Shown here: piece by piece, positions 19,823 through 26,892 of the stretch | How positions within the stretch are numbered: the first letter of the stretch is position 1 | Layout: the number at the start of each line of letters is the position of its first letter | Assembly: GCA_019244165.1 (NCBI GenBank) | Contig: JAFATA010000081.1 | Coordinates: 1 to 58,089 of the forward strand | Reading direction: 5' to 3' | DNA: 58,089 nucleotides | Source of the DNA: Pseudonocardiales bacterium | Lineage (GTDB): Bacteria; Actinomycetota; Actinomycetes; Mycobacteriales; Pseudonocardiaceae | Translations under genes and position numbers: made by a program | The notes under the pieces: generated by a model | Seen by the model: the letters and a program-made list of their open reading frames with translations, nothing else | What the model was told of the DNA's origin: nothing | Databases searched by the model: none

Positions 19823-20818
19823 ATGACCATGGACGGGTGGGACGTCCTCGAGCATGCCCGCGAGTTGTCAGAGCGGGGTGAGGCGTTTGCGCTGGCCACT
19901 GTGGTGTGGCGACGCGGCCCGTCTTCAGGGAAGGAAGGTTGCCGGGCCGTCATCACAGCCTCAGGGCAGGTGTTTGGCTTCATTGGTGGCGCCTGCGCTG
20001 AACCTGTGGTTGTGCGCGAGGCCCGGCACATCCTTGCTGAGGGTGTGCCACGCCTCGTGTTCCTTGGCACGCCGGATGAACTCGAGTCCGTGGCGGTGCG
20101 GGAAGGCATCAGTTACGTACCGATGTCCTGCCAGAGCGAGGGCGCCCTGGAGATCTACATTGAACCCGTAGAGCCCAGGACTCACCTTGTTGTGGTGGGG
20201 CGCTCGCCGATGGTTGAGGCCCTCGTGCAGATGGGGCAGGCGATTGGTTGGCGGACAGTGCTCGTCGACCCCGACGGCGGTACTGCGGAGAATCATCCCT
20301 CGGCACAGTGCGTGGTCAGTGAACTTGATTTCAAGGCGGCTGGCGTCAATGAGCGCTCGCTTGTTGTGGTTGCCACGCAGGGTCATCAGGACGAAGAAGC
20401 CGTAGAGCAGGCGCTGATCGCCGGCCCCGCCTACGTTGGACTGGTGGGTTCCCGGCCACGGGCGAAATCGGTGTTCGATTACCTGGAAAGCCGAGGCTTG
20501 TCTAGGCAGACGCTGGACCGGGTCAAGGTGCCAGCGGGTCTCGATCTGGGGAAAGTCTCGCACCGCGAGATCGCGGTGGGGGTGCTAGCTGAGTTGGTGC
20601 AACTGAGGGCTGCTGGCGAGTTGGTGACGGGTGTTCGGCCGAAAATACCCGAGATCACCGAAGCGGTCGACCCAGTGTGCGGCATGACGGTGGAAGTGGG
20701 GTCCGCACGCCACCAGGTGGAGCATGACGGAACCACGTACTACTTCTGCTGCGCGGGATGCCTCAAGGCGTTCGAAACTGATCCCGCCGCATTCGCTGGG
20801 TCGAGAGCAAAATCATGA
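19823..20818 (+). CDS. coxF: XdhC/CoxF-family maturation protein with C-terminal YHS domain
   Basis: 331 residues. The N-terminal XdhC/CoxI region (FALATVVWRRGPSSGKEGCRAVITASGQVFGFIGGACAE) is followed by a Rossmann-like XdhC_C part (HLVVVGRSPMVEALVQMGQAIGWRTVLVD, GLVGSRPRAKSVFDYL). From about residue 285 there is a YHS domain (DPVCGMTVEVG, FCCAGCLKAFETDPAAF) with three Cys suitable for metal. XdhC proteins sulfurate or insert the molybdenum cofactor; a YHS domain could deliver copper or another metal to the Mo-Cu centre (inference). ATG at 19823 is chosen because the upstream frame overlaps coxL. Confidence 0.88.
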   Translation: MTMDGWDVLEHARELSERGEAFALATVVWRRGPSSGKEGCRAVITASGQVFGFIGGACAEPVVVREARHILAEGVPRLVFLGTPDELESVAVREGISYVPMSCQSEGALEIYIEPVEPRTHLVVVGRSPMVEALVQMGQAIGWRTVLVDPDGGTAENHPSAQCVVSELDFKAAGVNERSLVVVATQGHQDEEAVEQALIAGPAYVGLVGSRPRAKSVFDYLESRGLSRQTLDRVKVPAGLDLGKVSHREIAVGVLAELVQLRAAGELVTGVRPKIPEITEAVDPVCGMTVEVGSARHQVEHDGTTYYFCCAGCLKAFETDPAAFAGSRAKS

Positions 20819-20864
20819 ATCTCAATTTCGGTACCTGGCTCGTGGTAAGGAGAGCGAGTAATCG

Positions 20865-21434
20865 ATGCTGATAGAGAACGAATTTGAGGTTGCTGCTCCG
20901 CTCGAGCAGGTGTGGAGGCACATGCAAGACGTGCCCCGGATCGCGCCCTGCCTGCCGGGTGCCGAGCTCACCGATGTCGATGGCGACGTCTATAAGGGGC
21001 GAGTGACGACCAAGATGGGGCCGGTGAAGCTCCAGTTCGCCGGTACGGCTCAGATCGTGTCGCGCGACGAAAATGCCAAGCGAATTGTGATGAATGCATC
21101 GGGGTCGGAGGAAAAAGGTAAGGGCCAGGCTACCATGTCGGTAACATCGACGATGGTGCCCTCGGGGAAGGGGACGCGCGTGAAAGTGGCCCAGGACCTC
21201 CAGCTCTCCGGGGCGGCCGCCCAGTTCGGCAGGGGAATGGTCCAGGACGTCACGAGTGTGCTTATGCAGAGTTTTGCCAAGTGCATCGCGGACGACATTG
21301 GGCGGGCCTCCCGCGGCGAGGCACCAACACAGCGCGAAGCTGTTCCAGTGAAGGGTTTCAGCATCGGCATGCAGGCGATGGTAACTGCGCTGAAGCGGTT
21401 CTTCGGCAAGCTCTTTGGGTGGGGGAAGTCGTGA
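20865..21434 (+). CDS. coxG: CoxG, SRPBCC-fold CO dehydrogenase membrane adaptor
   Basis: 189 residues. Residues 1-145 form the SRPBCC/CoxG domain (MLIENEFEVAAPLEQVWRHM, DVPRIAPCLPGAEL, YKGRVTTKMGPVKLQFAG). The tail (KGFSIGMQAMVTALKRFFGKLFGWGKS) is amphipathic and would lie in or on the membrane. CoxG is known to link CO dehydrogenase to the membrane quinone pool. Position after the structural genes and before the small membrane proteins fits an interface between soluble enzyme and membrane. Confidence 0.93.
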   Translation: MLIENEFEVAAPLEQVWRHMQDVPRIAPCLPGAELTDVDGDVYKGRVTTKMGPVKLQFAGTAQIVSRDENAKRIVMNASGSEEKGKGQATMSVTSTMVPSGKGTRVKVAQDLQLSGAAAQFGRGMVQDVTSVLMQSFAKCIADDIGRASRGEAPTQREAVPVKGFSIGMQAMVTALKRFFGKLFGWGKS

Positions 21435-21465
21435 TAACGATTCGTGAAAGAAAGAGAGGCCGGAC

Positions 21466-21732
21466 ATGATCCTGTGGTGGATTTGTGCCCTTATTTTGCT
21501 CTTCGTCGTGTTGCCTATCGTTACGGTGTTGATGATGCGTATCGTCGCGCCAGTGGATCGAATTCGGGCGACGGTTGATGACATTCTGTATAACGGTGTT
21601 ATTCTGACCGGGGAGCTCGACAACGTTCCTGCGATGTTGGCCGAAACGGACAACACGGTTAAGGAGATCGGTATCGGGGCGACCCGTTACGTGAAACGTG
21701 TCGGTCATCTCCTGAACGCACTGGGTGTCTAG
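21466..21732 (+). CDS. Small single-pass membrane protein A of the cox locus
   Basis: 88 residues: one N-terminal transmembrane helix (about 3-25, WWICALILLFVVLPIVTVLMM), then an Arg-containing boundary and an amphipathic stretch (PVDRIRATVDDILYNGVILTGELDNVPAMLAETDNTVKEIG). 31 bases after coxG, with AGAGAGGCCGG before the ATG. Not a family I recognise. Its architecture matches the four proteins that follow: short outside end, one helix, helical cytoplasmic tail with hydrophobics every three to four residues. Confidence 0.8.
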   Translation: MILWWICALILLFVVLPIVTVLMMRIVAPVDRIRATVDDILYNGVILTGELDNVPAMLAETDNTVKEIGIGATRYVKRVGHLLNALGV

Positions 21733-21787
21733 CAAGTACCTATGGCCTGAGGAGGCCTGAGAAACGATTGAGGAAGAGGAGGAAGCC

Positions 21788-22015
21788 ATGCCCCCAGTCG
21801 CGTGGGTTACGCTGTTGGCCATCGCGCTGATCGTGGCCGTTGTCGGCCTCTCGCTGCTGAAGGTGATCTTTCAGCTGAAGCACGTCGCCTGGACGCTCGG
21901 CGCGGTCATCGTCGGTGTCAACGCGATCGCCTATCAGACGAGAACGGTTCCGGAGGCATTGACTTCGGTCAACGCCAACCTGGCGCCAGTACGCGCCATG
22001 GCGGAACAGGTTTAA
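21788..22015 (+). CDS. Small single-pass membrane protein B of the cox locus
   Basis: 75 residues: a transmembrane helix (about 5-25, AWVTLLAIALIVAVVGLSLLK), then LKHVAWTLGAVIVGVNAIAYQTRTVPEALTSVNANLAPVRAMAEQV, which could form a second re-entrant or amphipathic helix. Good ribosome site (AGAGGAGGAAGCC) ahead of ATG 21788. The VPEALTSVNANLAPV segment resembles the DNVPAMLAETDNTV segment of protein A. No known family. Confidence 0.78.
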   Translation: MPPVAWVTLLAIALIVAVVGLSLLKVIFQLKHVAWTLGAVIVGVNAIAYQTRTVPEALTSVNANLAPVRAMAEQV

Positions 22016-22068
22016 GTGCCCAGCGACGACCAGCCAGGTCGGCGTCGGGATCGGAGAAGGAGTGGAAG

Positions 22069-22248
22069 ATGCACGAGTTCACGTGCGGTCATCAGGAATG
22101 CGGCTCGCAGTTCACCTCGTCTGACAAGGACGTTCTGATGCGGCAGGTCGCCGATCACCTTAAGGAAGCGCACAACGTCCAGACGGCGACCCAGACCCTT
22201 CTGGGTTACCTGGAGACAATGTGCGTGAAATCGGTACCGAATCGTTAG
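22069..22248 (+). CDS. DUF1059-type small protein
   Basis: 59 residues with the DUF1059 pattern: FTCGHQECGSQFTSSDKDVLMRQVADHLKEAHNVQT. The Cys, His and paired His (HLKEAHN) could bind a metal. DUF1059 function is unknown. ATG at 22069 has GGAGAAGGAG upstream. It is the only soluble protein among the small membrane proteins and is in the same orientation, so probably in the same transcript. Confidence 0.85.
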   Translation: MHEFTCGHQECGSQFTSSDKDVLMRQVADHLKEAHNVQTATQTLLGYLETMCVKSVPNR

Positions 22249-22299
22249 AGCTTGTGGCGCGATTGTACTAACAACTGCTACCGAAGGGAGGGCTGCGGG

Positions 22300-22584
22300 A
22301 TGGTGTTGTTTGCGGAACAGGCGGCCGGGGCCGGTGAGGCGCATCTGTTCGGCTGGTATCTGGGTTTCGCGATCGCTGTCGCGGTGATCTCAGTCGTGGT
22401 CGCACTGGTAGCGCCGGTGTTGGTGCTCGCGGCGCGGATCGCCCGTCAAGCTCCACAGATCAACCAGGCCCTGCAGCAGTCATATCGGAACACGCTCCCG
22501 CTGGCGGACCTACGACACACGATCGACCACGTTGAGGTCATCATCGGAGGTCTGCAACGCGGGCGTGCTCGGCTTGGAGGTTAG
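22300..22584 (+). CDS. Small single-pass membrane protein C of the cox locus
   Basis: 94 residues: 17-residue outside segment, a long hydrophobic helix (about 18-44, WYLGFAIAVAVISVVVALVAPVLVLA), then RIARQAPQINQALQQSYRNTLPLADLRHTIDHVEVIIGGLQRG. The pattern NT-x3-A-x-[LI]-x2-T-x-D-x-V-x4-x-GLQ is shared with protein D, indicating common ancestry. ATG at 22300 follows GAAGGGAGG. Stop overlaps the GTG/ATG of the next gene. Confidence 0.8.
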   Translation: MVLFAEQAAGAGEAHLFGWYLGFAIAVAVISVVVALVAPVLVLAARIARQAPQINQALQQSYRNTLPLADLRHTIDHVEVIIGGLQRGRARLGG

Positions 22585-22586
22585 TG

Positions 22587-22916
22587 ATGGAATTGCTACT
22601 TGGGTACGCGGGTGGGCCTGAGGGATATGCGCCTGAAGAGGTTACCTTCTGGTGGGTCGCAATATTGGTCGGCTTTGGTGTTGTTCTTGTCGTGATCTTG
22701 TTGCTCACCTCCCTCGTGTCGATGGTGCGGTCCATCGACCGGAGCGTGGTGGGGGTTCGGGACACGCTGCGGGCTATTCCGGAGAATACCGCCAATTGTG
22801 CGCTTATTCCCCCTACGGCTGACGGGGTCGACGCGGTACTGGCCGAGGGCCTGCAGCATCACCTGTTCCTGACCAGGGTTCTGACTGGGTCCGGGACACC
22901 GACTGGAAAGGGCTAG
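22587..22916 (+). CDS. Small single-pass membrane protein D of the cox locus
   Basis: 109 residues: acidic outside segment, a transmembrane helix (about 21-45, TFWWVAILVGFGVVLVVILLLTSLV), then SMVRSIDRSVVGVRDTLRAIPENTANCALIPPTADGVDAVLAEGLQHHL, aligning with protein C. Starts 2 bases after the previous stop and the GGAGG lies inside the preceding gene, so the two are likely translated together. No known family. Confidence 0.8.
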   Translation: MELLLGYAGGPEGYAPEEVTFWWVAILVGFGVVLVVILLLTSLVSMVRSIDRSVVGVRDTLRAIPENTANCALIPPTADGVDAVLAEGLQHHLFLTRVLTGSGTPTGKG

Positions 22917-22919
22917 ACA

Positions 22920-23291
22920 ATGACTCTTGTTGTCCTGACGGTAGTCCTCATCGCTTTGCTGATTGCTGTCCTCGCGATCTATCTCTTCACGATTGGTTTG
23001 CTGCTCAACCGTATCGCGGATAACCTCGATGACTGCTTGGGAAACGTGAAGACGATCGCCAAACAGGCCGAGACGATTATTCCTGGTGTCGAGCACATCA
23101 ACCGAACGGGCGGAGTAGTGGCAGGCGCGCTACCGCTGCTGTATGGGGGTGCTGAGCGTATCGCTACTAAGTTGTCTGCTCCGGTGCCATCATCATCTCC
23201 GGTCAATGGGCACACCAGTGTGCCGGTCACCGGTCGGCGTCGGTCTCGTCTGATGGACACGGTCGGGTTCCAGGGGGGTCGCCAGCACTAG
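22920..23291 (+). CDS. Small single-pass membrane protein E of the cox locus, with C-terminal MDTVGFQG motif
   Basis: 123 residues: transmembrane helix at about 3-28 (LVVLTVVLIALLIAVLAIYLFTIG), heptad-like stretch NRIADNLDDCLGNVKTIAKQAETIIPGVEHIN, then a flexible tail ending RRRSRLMDTVGFQGGRQH. The octapeptide MDTVGFQG (23253-23276) recurs as METVGFQG in the small acidic protein at 26529-26864 on the opposite arm of the locus. Starts 3 bases after gene D. Basic tail plus motif suggests a docking site (inference). Confidence 0.82.
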   Translation: MTLVVLTVVLIALLIAVLAIYLFTIGLLLNRIADNLDDCLGNVKTIAKQAETIIPGVEHINRTGGVVAGALPLLYGGAERIATKLSAPVPSSSPVNGHTSVPVTGRRRSRLMDTVGFQGGRQH

Positions 23292-23301
23292 GGGCTTCCC
23301 C

Positions 23302-23333
23302 TCAGCCTTCCGTCGATTCAGCCTTCCGTCGAT
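23302..23333. repeat. 16-bp perfect tandem duplication
   Basis: The 16-mer TCAGCCTTCCGTCGAT is present twice head to tail just after the stop of membrane protein E, in the convergent intergenic region of the cox locus. Confidence 0.9.
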
Positions 23334-23349
23334 AGCACGTGTAACGGCA

Positions 23350-23376
23350 AGTGGGCAGCGACTCTCGCTGCCCACT
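23350..23376. terminator. Bidirectional hairpin between the convergent cox arms
   Basis: A perfect 12-bp stem (23350-23361 with 23365-23376) with a 3-nt loop lies between the stop of the forward arm (23291) and the stop of the reverse arm (23431). It can terminate both transcripts. Its right stem is part of a 16-bp tandem repeat (23366-23381, 23382-23397). Confidence 0.75.
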
Positions 23377-23398
23377 ATTCACGCTGCCCACTATTCAC

Positions 23399-23432
23399 AC
23401 AGTCGGAAATTGGTTACAGTCGGAAATTGGTT
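23399..23432. repeat. 17-bp perfect tandem duplication overlapping a stop codon
   Basis: The 17-mer ACAGTCGGAAATTGGTT occurs twice (23399-23415, 23416-23432). The second copy supplies two bases of the stop codon of the leftward gene at 23431, so duplication could have moved or made this gene end. Confidence 0.9.
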
Positions 23433-23871
23433 ACCGAGGGGCTTCGTCGGGGCCTCGTTGGGCCAGCGGACCGGTGAGTTCGGACTCGTAGGCACCGATC
23501 CACTCGTCTTTCCATGCCTTGTCGTACTTCACTTCGTTGCAGTACGGGTTGTAGATGGCAGTGAGCTCCTGGGTGATCTCTTCGCGGTGAGATCGCGCCC
23601 ACCCTTGAACCTCGTAGGTGCAGATATGCAGTTTCCATCGTGAACCAGCCCGCGCGATCCAGCAGTTCGACCGCGGATGCTTGAACGGAAGGCCGGATTT
23701 GGCCATGTTGTCAGCGTGGCCGACGTAGATGACCGCGTAACGATCGGGTTTGTTCTCCGGGTCCGGTTTGTACATGATGGCGAAGACCGCCGGCCTTGTC
23801 GGTGGCGTCCAGCCGCCCAGGATCCGCGGCCCCTCGAACGAGTAGCCAGCGAGGGACCCGAGGCGGATCAT
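23431..23871 (-). CDS. GIY-YIG-like hypothetical protein in the cox locus
   Basis: 146 residues from ATG 23871 (AGGTCGAGAC upstream); GTG at 23949 would add 26 residues and overlaps the previous stop as GTGA. Core: AVFAIMYKPDPENKPDRYAVIYVGHADNMAKSGLPFKHPRSNCWIARAG, then REEITQELTAIYNPYCN. The VIYVG strand, a following basic helix and the terminal Glu-x-Asn-Pro-x-CN fit a divergent GIY-YIG fold, though the first GIY strand is degenerate. GIY-YIG domains are mostly nucleases; a role in CO oxidation is not obvious and I do not assign one. Confidence 0.6.
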   Translation of the reverse strand: MIRLGSLAGYSFEGPRILGGWTPPTRPAVFAIMYKPDPENKPDRYAVIYVGHADNMAKSGLPFKHPRSNCWIARAGSRWKLHICTYEVQGWARSHREEITQELTAIYNPYCNEVKYDKAWKDEWIGAYESELTGPLAQRGPDEAPR

Positions 23872-23945
23872 GTCTCGACCTGCGCGTTCATCTGAGGTGT
23901 CCTTCTGTCCTGAGGCATCGTGTTGAGTATAGGAGGGCTTGGGCT

Positions 23946-24236
23946 TCACAGGTCTCCGGCTGCGTCTTCTTCCTCGCTGATGGCCTCGACGCGTACGATC
24001 GGATAGACGGGCAGCCCCGCCTTCTGCACGGCGCTAGTGAAGTGCTCCTTGCCCTTCTCGATCGCTTCCTCGCGGTTGTCTGCAAACACCACGACCTGCG
24101 TACCGTAGCGGTTGGTGCCGATGCCAGTCGCGATGCCGCTAATGGGTGCGACAGCATCAGCTAACTCGACGACCTCCTCAAGCTTCATGATGCGGTCGCC
24201 CTCGGCTTCGATACCGACGCTCCATCTCATCAACAT
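23946..24236 (-). CDS. Hypothetical 96-residue acidic protein in the cox locus
   Basis: Reads MLMRWSVGIEAEGDRIMKLEEVV, then GIGTNRYGTQVVVFADNREEAIEKGKEHFTSAVQKAGLP and PIVRVEAISEEED. Predicted alternation of strand and helix suggests a small alpha/beta fold. AGGAGG lies 10 bases before ATG 24236. It begins 13 bases after the coxE stop and its own stop overlaps a possible GTG start of the next gene, so the four genes coxD, coxE, this and the GIY-YIG-like gene form one operon. Family not recognised. Confidence 0.7.
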   Translation of the reverse strand: MLMRWSVGIEAEGDRIMKLEEVVELADAVAPISGIATGIGTNRYGTQVVVFADNREEAIEKGKEHFTSAVQKAGLPVYPIVRVEAISEEEDAAGDL

Positions 24237-24249
24237 AGCTTTTGGCCTC

Positions 24250-25371
24250 CTAGCCGAGCTTGGGAAGCAGCGTAGCGAATTCTTCAAGGCTGCTGAGGTC
24301 GTGGCCGGACAGGAGCACGTCGATGTGTGGTTGCGCTGCCATCATGCCGACGGTTTGCGGCTGATAGTCGGCATTGTTACCCTTGTGCGGATTCATCCAC
24401 ACGATGTTGTGGCACAGCCGGGAGAGCCGCTCCATAGCGTCGGAGAGCAGTTCAGGATCACCCCGGTCGAGGCCATCGGAACAGATCACGACGACCCCAC
24501 CGCGGCAGGCGCCTCGACGACCCCACTTGCGCACGAACTTGTCGATCGAGTCCCCAATCCGGGTGCCGCCCTCCCAGTCGACGACAAGCTCTGCGGCGCG
24601 CGCGAGCGCTTCGTCTGGCTTGCGGGTCTGAAGTGGCTTGGTCACTTGAGTCAGTCGGGTACCGAAACAGAATACCTCGACCTTCTGGGAGGCACGTTTG
24701 GCGGAATAGGCAAATTGCAGCAGAGCTCGAGAGTAGTCGGACATTGATCCGGACACGTCGAGGATGAGAGTCAACGGACGCAGCCGCACGCGGCGCTGCC
24801 GCCAGTACAGGTCTACCATCTCGCCGTGCGTGCGTAGTGACTCGCGGATCGTCCGGCGCATGTCCGGCCTCCGCCCCTCGCCTGCCGTCCGGGTCCGACG
24901 GGTGCGACGTTTAGGCGGAGTGAACTTGATGCGTGCCATGATGCGTCGTATTGCAGCGAGCTCTTCGTCGGTGCACTCGCCGAAGGACCGGTGTTTGAGG
25001 CTTTCGACATTCGACGCCATCAGCCCGAGGAGGGCTTCTTCTTCCTGCTCCTTACCCGACGGCTCGGTGGCGGGGACCTCGAAAGCTGCTTCCGCCTCAG
25101 CGGCGGACTGTGCCTTGAGCTTCAGTAGCTTCTGGACAGGGCTGTCAGACGCGAGGAAAAATGACCTGAACACCTCATCGTAGACGGCCACCTCTTCGTG
25201 ACGAACGATCATGGTGGTCCGTCCAGCCCAATACAGGTCGACGAGATCCGTCGGGTCCAGGGGTTCCATTGCTGCGCAGTAAGTCAGGATGTCACCCGAG
25301 CCGACGGATAATCCCTTGGAGCGCAGCGCACGACCGAACTCGACAAGCACCGTGACAAAGCCGTTAGGCAT
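24250..25371 (-). CDS. coxE: CoxE, von Willebrand factor A-domain protein
   Basis: 373 residues. The C-terminal half is a VWA domain with an intact MIDAS: LTLILDVSGSMSDYSRALLQFAY (DxSxS), GGTRIGDS (Thr) and VVVICSDGLDRGD (Asp). The N-terminal half is helical and acidic-basic mixed (AEAEAAFEVPATEPSGKEQEEE, then PPKRRTRRTRTAGEG). CoxE works with the AAA+ ATPase CoxD in posttranslational assembly of the Mo-Cu centre of CO dehydrogenase. It overlaps coxD by 8 bases, the expected MoxR-VWA pairing. Confidence 0.93.
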   Translation of the reverse strand: MPNGFVTVLVEFGRALRSKGLSVGSGDILTYCAAMEPLDPTDLVDLYWAGRTTMIVRHEEVAVYDEVFRSFFLASDSPVQKLLKLKAQSAAEAEAAFEVPATEPSGKEQEEEALLGLMASNVESLKHRSFGECTDEELAAIRRIMARIKFTPPKRRTRRTRTAGEGRRPDMRRTIRESLRTHGEMVDLYWRQRRVRLRPLTLILDVSGSMSDYSRALLQFAYSAKRASQKVEVFCFGTRLTQVTKPLQTRKPDEALARAAELVVDWEGGTRIGDSIDKFVRKWGRRGACRGGVVVICSDGLDRGDPELLSDAMERLSRLCHNIVWMNPHKGNNADYQPQTVGMMAAQPHIDVLLSGHDLSSLEEFATLLPKLG

Positions 25372-26239
25372 GGGACGTCACTTCGTTGAGATTGTCCCGC
25401 GCCAGTTCGAGGTCGTCGCGATCCTTGAGGATGGAGCCAAGGGTGACGTCGGCGGTACTGGCGTTCAGCTCGGTTTCGCCGAGGAACGCCAGGGTGCGTG
25501 ACCAGTCGATGGTCTCGGCGACGCCAGGAGGCTTCACTAGATCCATTTCGCGGAGCCGGTTAACCGCTGCCACCACCTTGCGGGCGAGCGACGCGGACAC
25601 TTCGGGCGCCTGGACGGTGACGATCTCGACCTCACGGTCGGGGTCCGGATAGCCGATCCAGTGATACATACAGCGTCGCTTCAGGGCGTCGTGCAGATCT
25701 CGAGTGCGGTTCGAAGTTAAGATCACCAGGGGTGGCCGTTCTGCCTTGATGGTGCCGACCTCGGGAATGCTGATCTGGAAGTCGGACAATACCTCTAGCA
25801 GGAAAGCCTCGAACTCGTCATCGGCACGGTCGACCTCGTCGATCAGTAGCACGGCCTGGTCACCCGCCTGGATGGCCTGCATCAACGGACGCTCGAGCAG
25901 GAACCTCGGGCCGAACAGCTTCTCGACCGCCTCTTCTCCGCCGATGTCGCGTTCCGACAGCGCTCGGATGTAGAGCAGTTGACGGGCGTAGTCCCACTCA
26001 TAAAGGGCTTGGTTAGTGTCGATGCCCTCGTAGCACTGCAGCCGGATCAGCTTACGACCCAACACTGAGGCCAGCACTTTGGCGATCTCGGTCTTGCCGA
26101 CACCCACCTCACCCTCGAGGAGAATGGGCCGCTGCAGGGACATCGCCACGAACATCGCCGTCGCCAAGCCCCGGTCCGCCAGGTAGTCGCCCCGGCGCAA
26201 TGTTTCGGTAAGTTCCCTGACGGTACTCGGATAGTTCAT
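25364..26239 (-). CDS. coxD: CoxD, MoxR-type AAA+ ATPase
   Basis: 291 residues with Walker A LLEGEVGVGKTEIAKVLA, Walker B QAVLLIDEVDRADDEFEAFLLE, sensor 1 LVILTSNRTRDLHDALKRRC and the MoxR-type YPDPDREVEIV lid. In Oligotropha CoxD drives formation of the CuSMoO2 cluster in CoxL. ATG at 26239 has AAGGAGAC upstream. It heads the leftward arm of the locus. Confidence 0.94.
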   Translation of the reverse strand: MNYPSTVRELTETLRRGDYLADRGLATAMFVAMSLQRPILLEGEVGVGKTEIAKVLASVLGRKLIRLQCYEGIDTNQALYEWDYARQLLYIRALSERDIGGEEAVEKLFGPRFLLERPLMQAIQAGDQAVLLIDEVDRADDEFEAFLLEVLSDFQISIPEVGTIKAERPPLVILTSNRTRDLHDALKRRCMYHWIGYPDPDREVEIVTVQAPEVSASLARKVVAAVNRLREMDLVKPPGVAETIDWSRTLAFLGETELNASTADVTLGSILKDRDDLELARDNLNEVTSHA

Positions 26240-26285
26240 CGAGCGGTCTCCTTGGCAAGGCGGGTGCGGCGAGATCCCATGGACC

Positions 26286-26477
26286 TCAGTTGATCGTTTC
26301 GTATCCGCGAATATTCCGCTGCATGGCGTTGATGTAGGACGTAGTTCTCAGTGCACCAGTGGTCGCCGGTGCGGTGTCTTGATCCACGCGGTATGAGGTG
26401 GTGCGGTCTGAATCAGTGGGTGTGGGGGCTTTGTCGCTGGGTTGTACGGCAGTCGTTGGTGCCTTGCGTCCGAACAT
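26286..26477 (-). CDS. Hypothetical 63-residue protein at the head of the coxD arm
   Basis: A polar, Thr-rich, probably disordered protein: MFGRKAPTTAVQPSDKAP, then two TTSY segments (RTTSYRVDQDTAP and RTTSYINAMQRN) and a C-terminal RGYETIN. A GAGAGGG site precedes ATG 26477. It lies between coxD and the acidic protein gene, same strand, and is likely in the same transcript. No family recognised. Confidence 0.6.
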   Translation of the reverse strand: MFGRKAPTTAVQPSDKAPTPTDSDRTTSYRVDQDTAPATTGALRTTSYINAMQRNIRGYETIN

Positions 26478-26528
26478 GAGACCTACCCTCTCTTTGTATT
26501 CGACCTCCGCTGGACGGAGCGGGGTTGC

Positions 26529-26864
26529 CTACTCTTCCTGGTCAGAGGAGCCGAAGACGAGATCCCGCACGCTGCTTCCCTGGGTACTCAGCTTGCCCTC
26601 ACGCTCGAGTTTCGTCTTCCACGCGGCGCGGATGTTGCCGCCGACCGGCGCATTGGCCTTGGTCGGTGTCTCGGTCTCATCGGCCAGCCCCTGGAAGCCG
26701 ACGGTTTCCATGTTCTTGCACGTCTTCGTGTTGCCACACGCCTCATCGAGCTCCGCGCTCGTCTGACCTTGGGCTTTCCAGATGCCACGCAGCGCGGAGA
26801 GCGCTTGGGTGCCCTCGTCGGATAGGCTATTTGTCGGCTTTTCGTTCTCGTGCTCTTGGCTCAT
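26529..26864 (-). CDS. Hypothetical acidic protein with METVGFQG motif
   Basis: 111 residues, mostly hydrophilic (MSQEHENEKPTNSLSDEG, TSAELDEACGNTKTCKN), with three Cys residues none of which forms a clear cluster. Residues 52-59 read METVGFQG (26688-26711), matching the C-terminal MDTVGFQG of membrane protein E; codons differ at four synonymous or conservative positions, so the match is at protein level. GAGAGGG precedes ATG 26864. It lies between sodA (28 bases upstream of sodA's stop) and the coxD arm. Confidence 0.68.
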   Translation of the reverse strand: MSQEHENEKPTNSLSDEGTQALSALRGIWKAQGQTSAELDEACGNTKTCKNMETVGFQGLADETETPTKANAPVGGNIRAAWKTKLEREGKLSTQGSSVRDLVFGSSDQEE

Positions 26865-26892
26865 GTCTCTGCACCCTCTCCGATGCAACTGG

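Noticed and set aside
23302..23432. CRISPR array
   Set aside because: Repeats are contiguous duplications of three different units without spacers.
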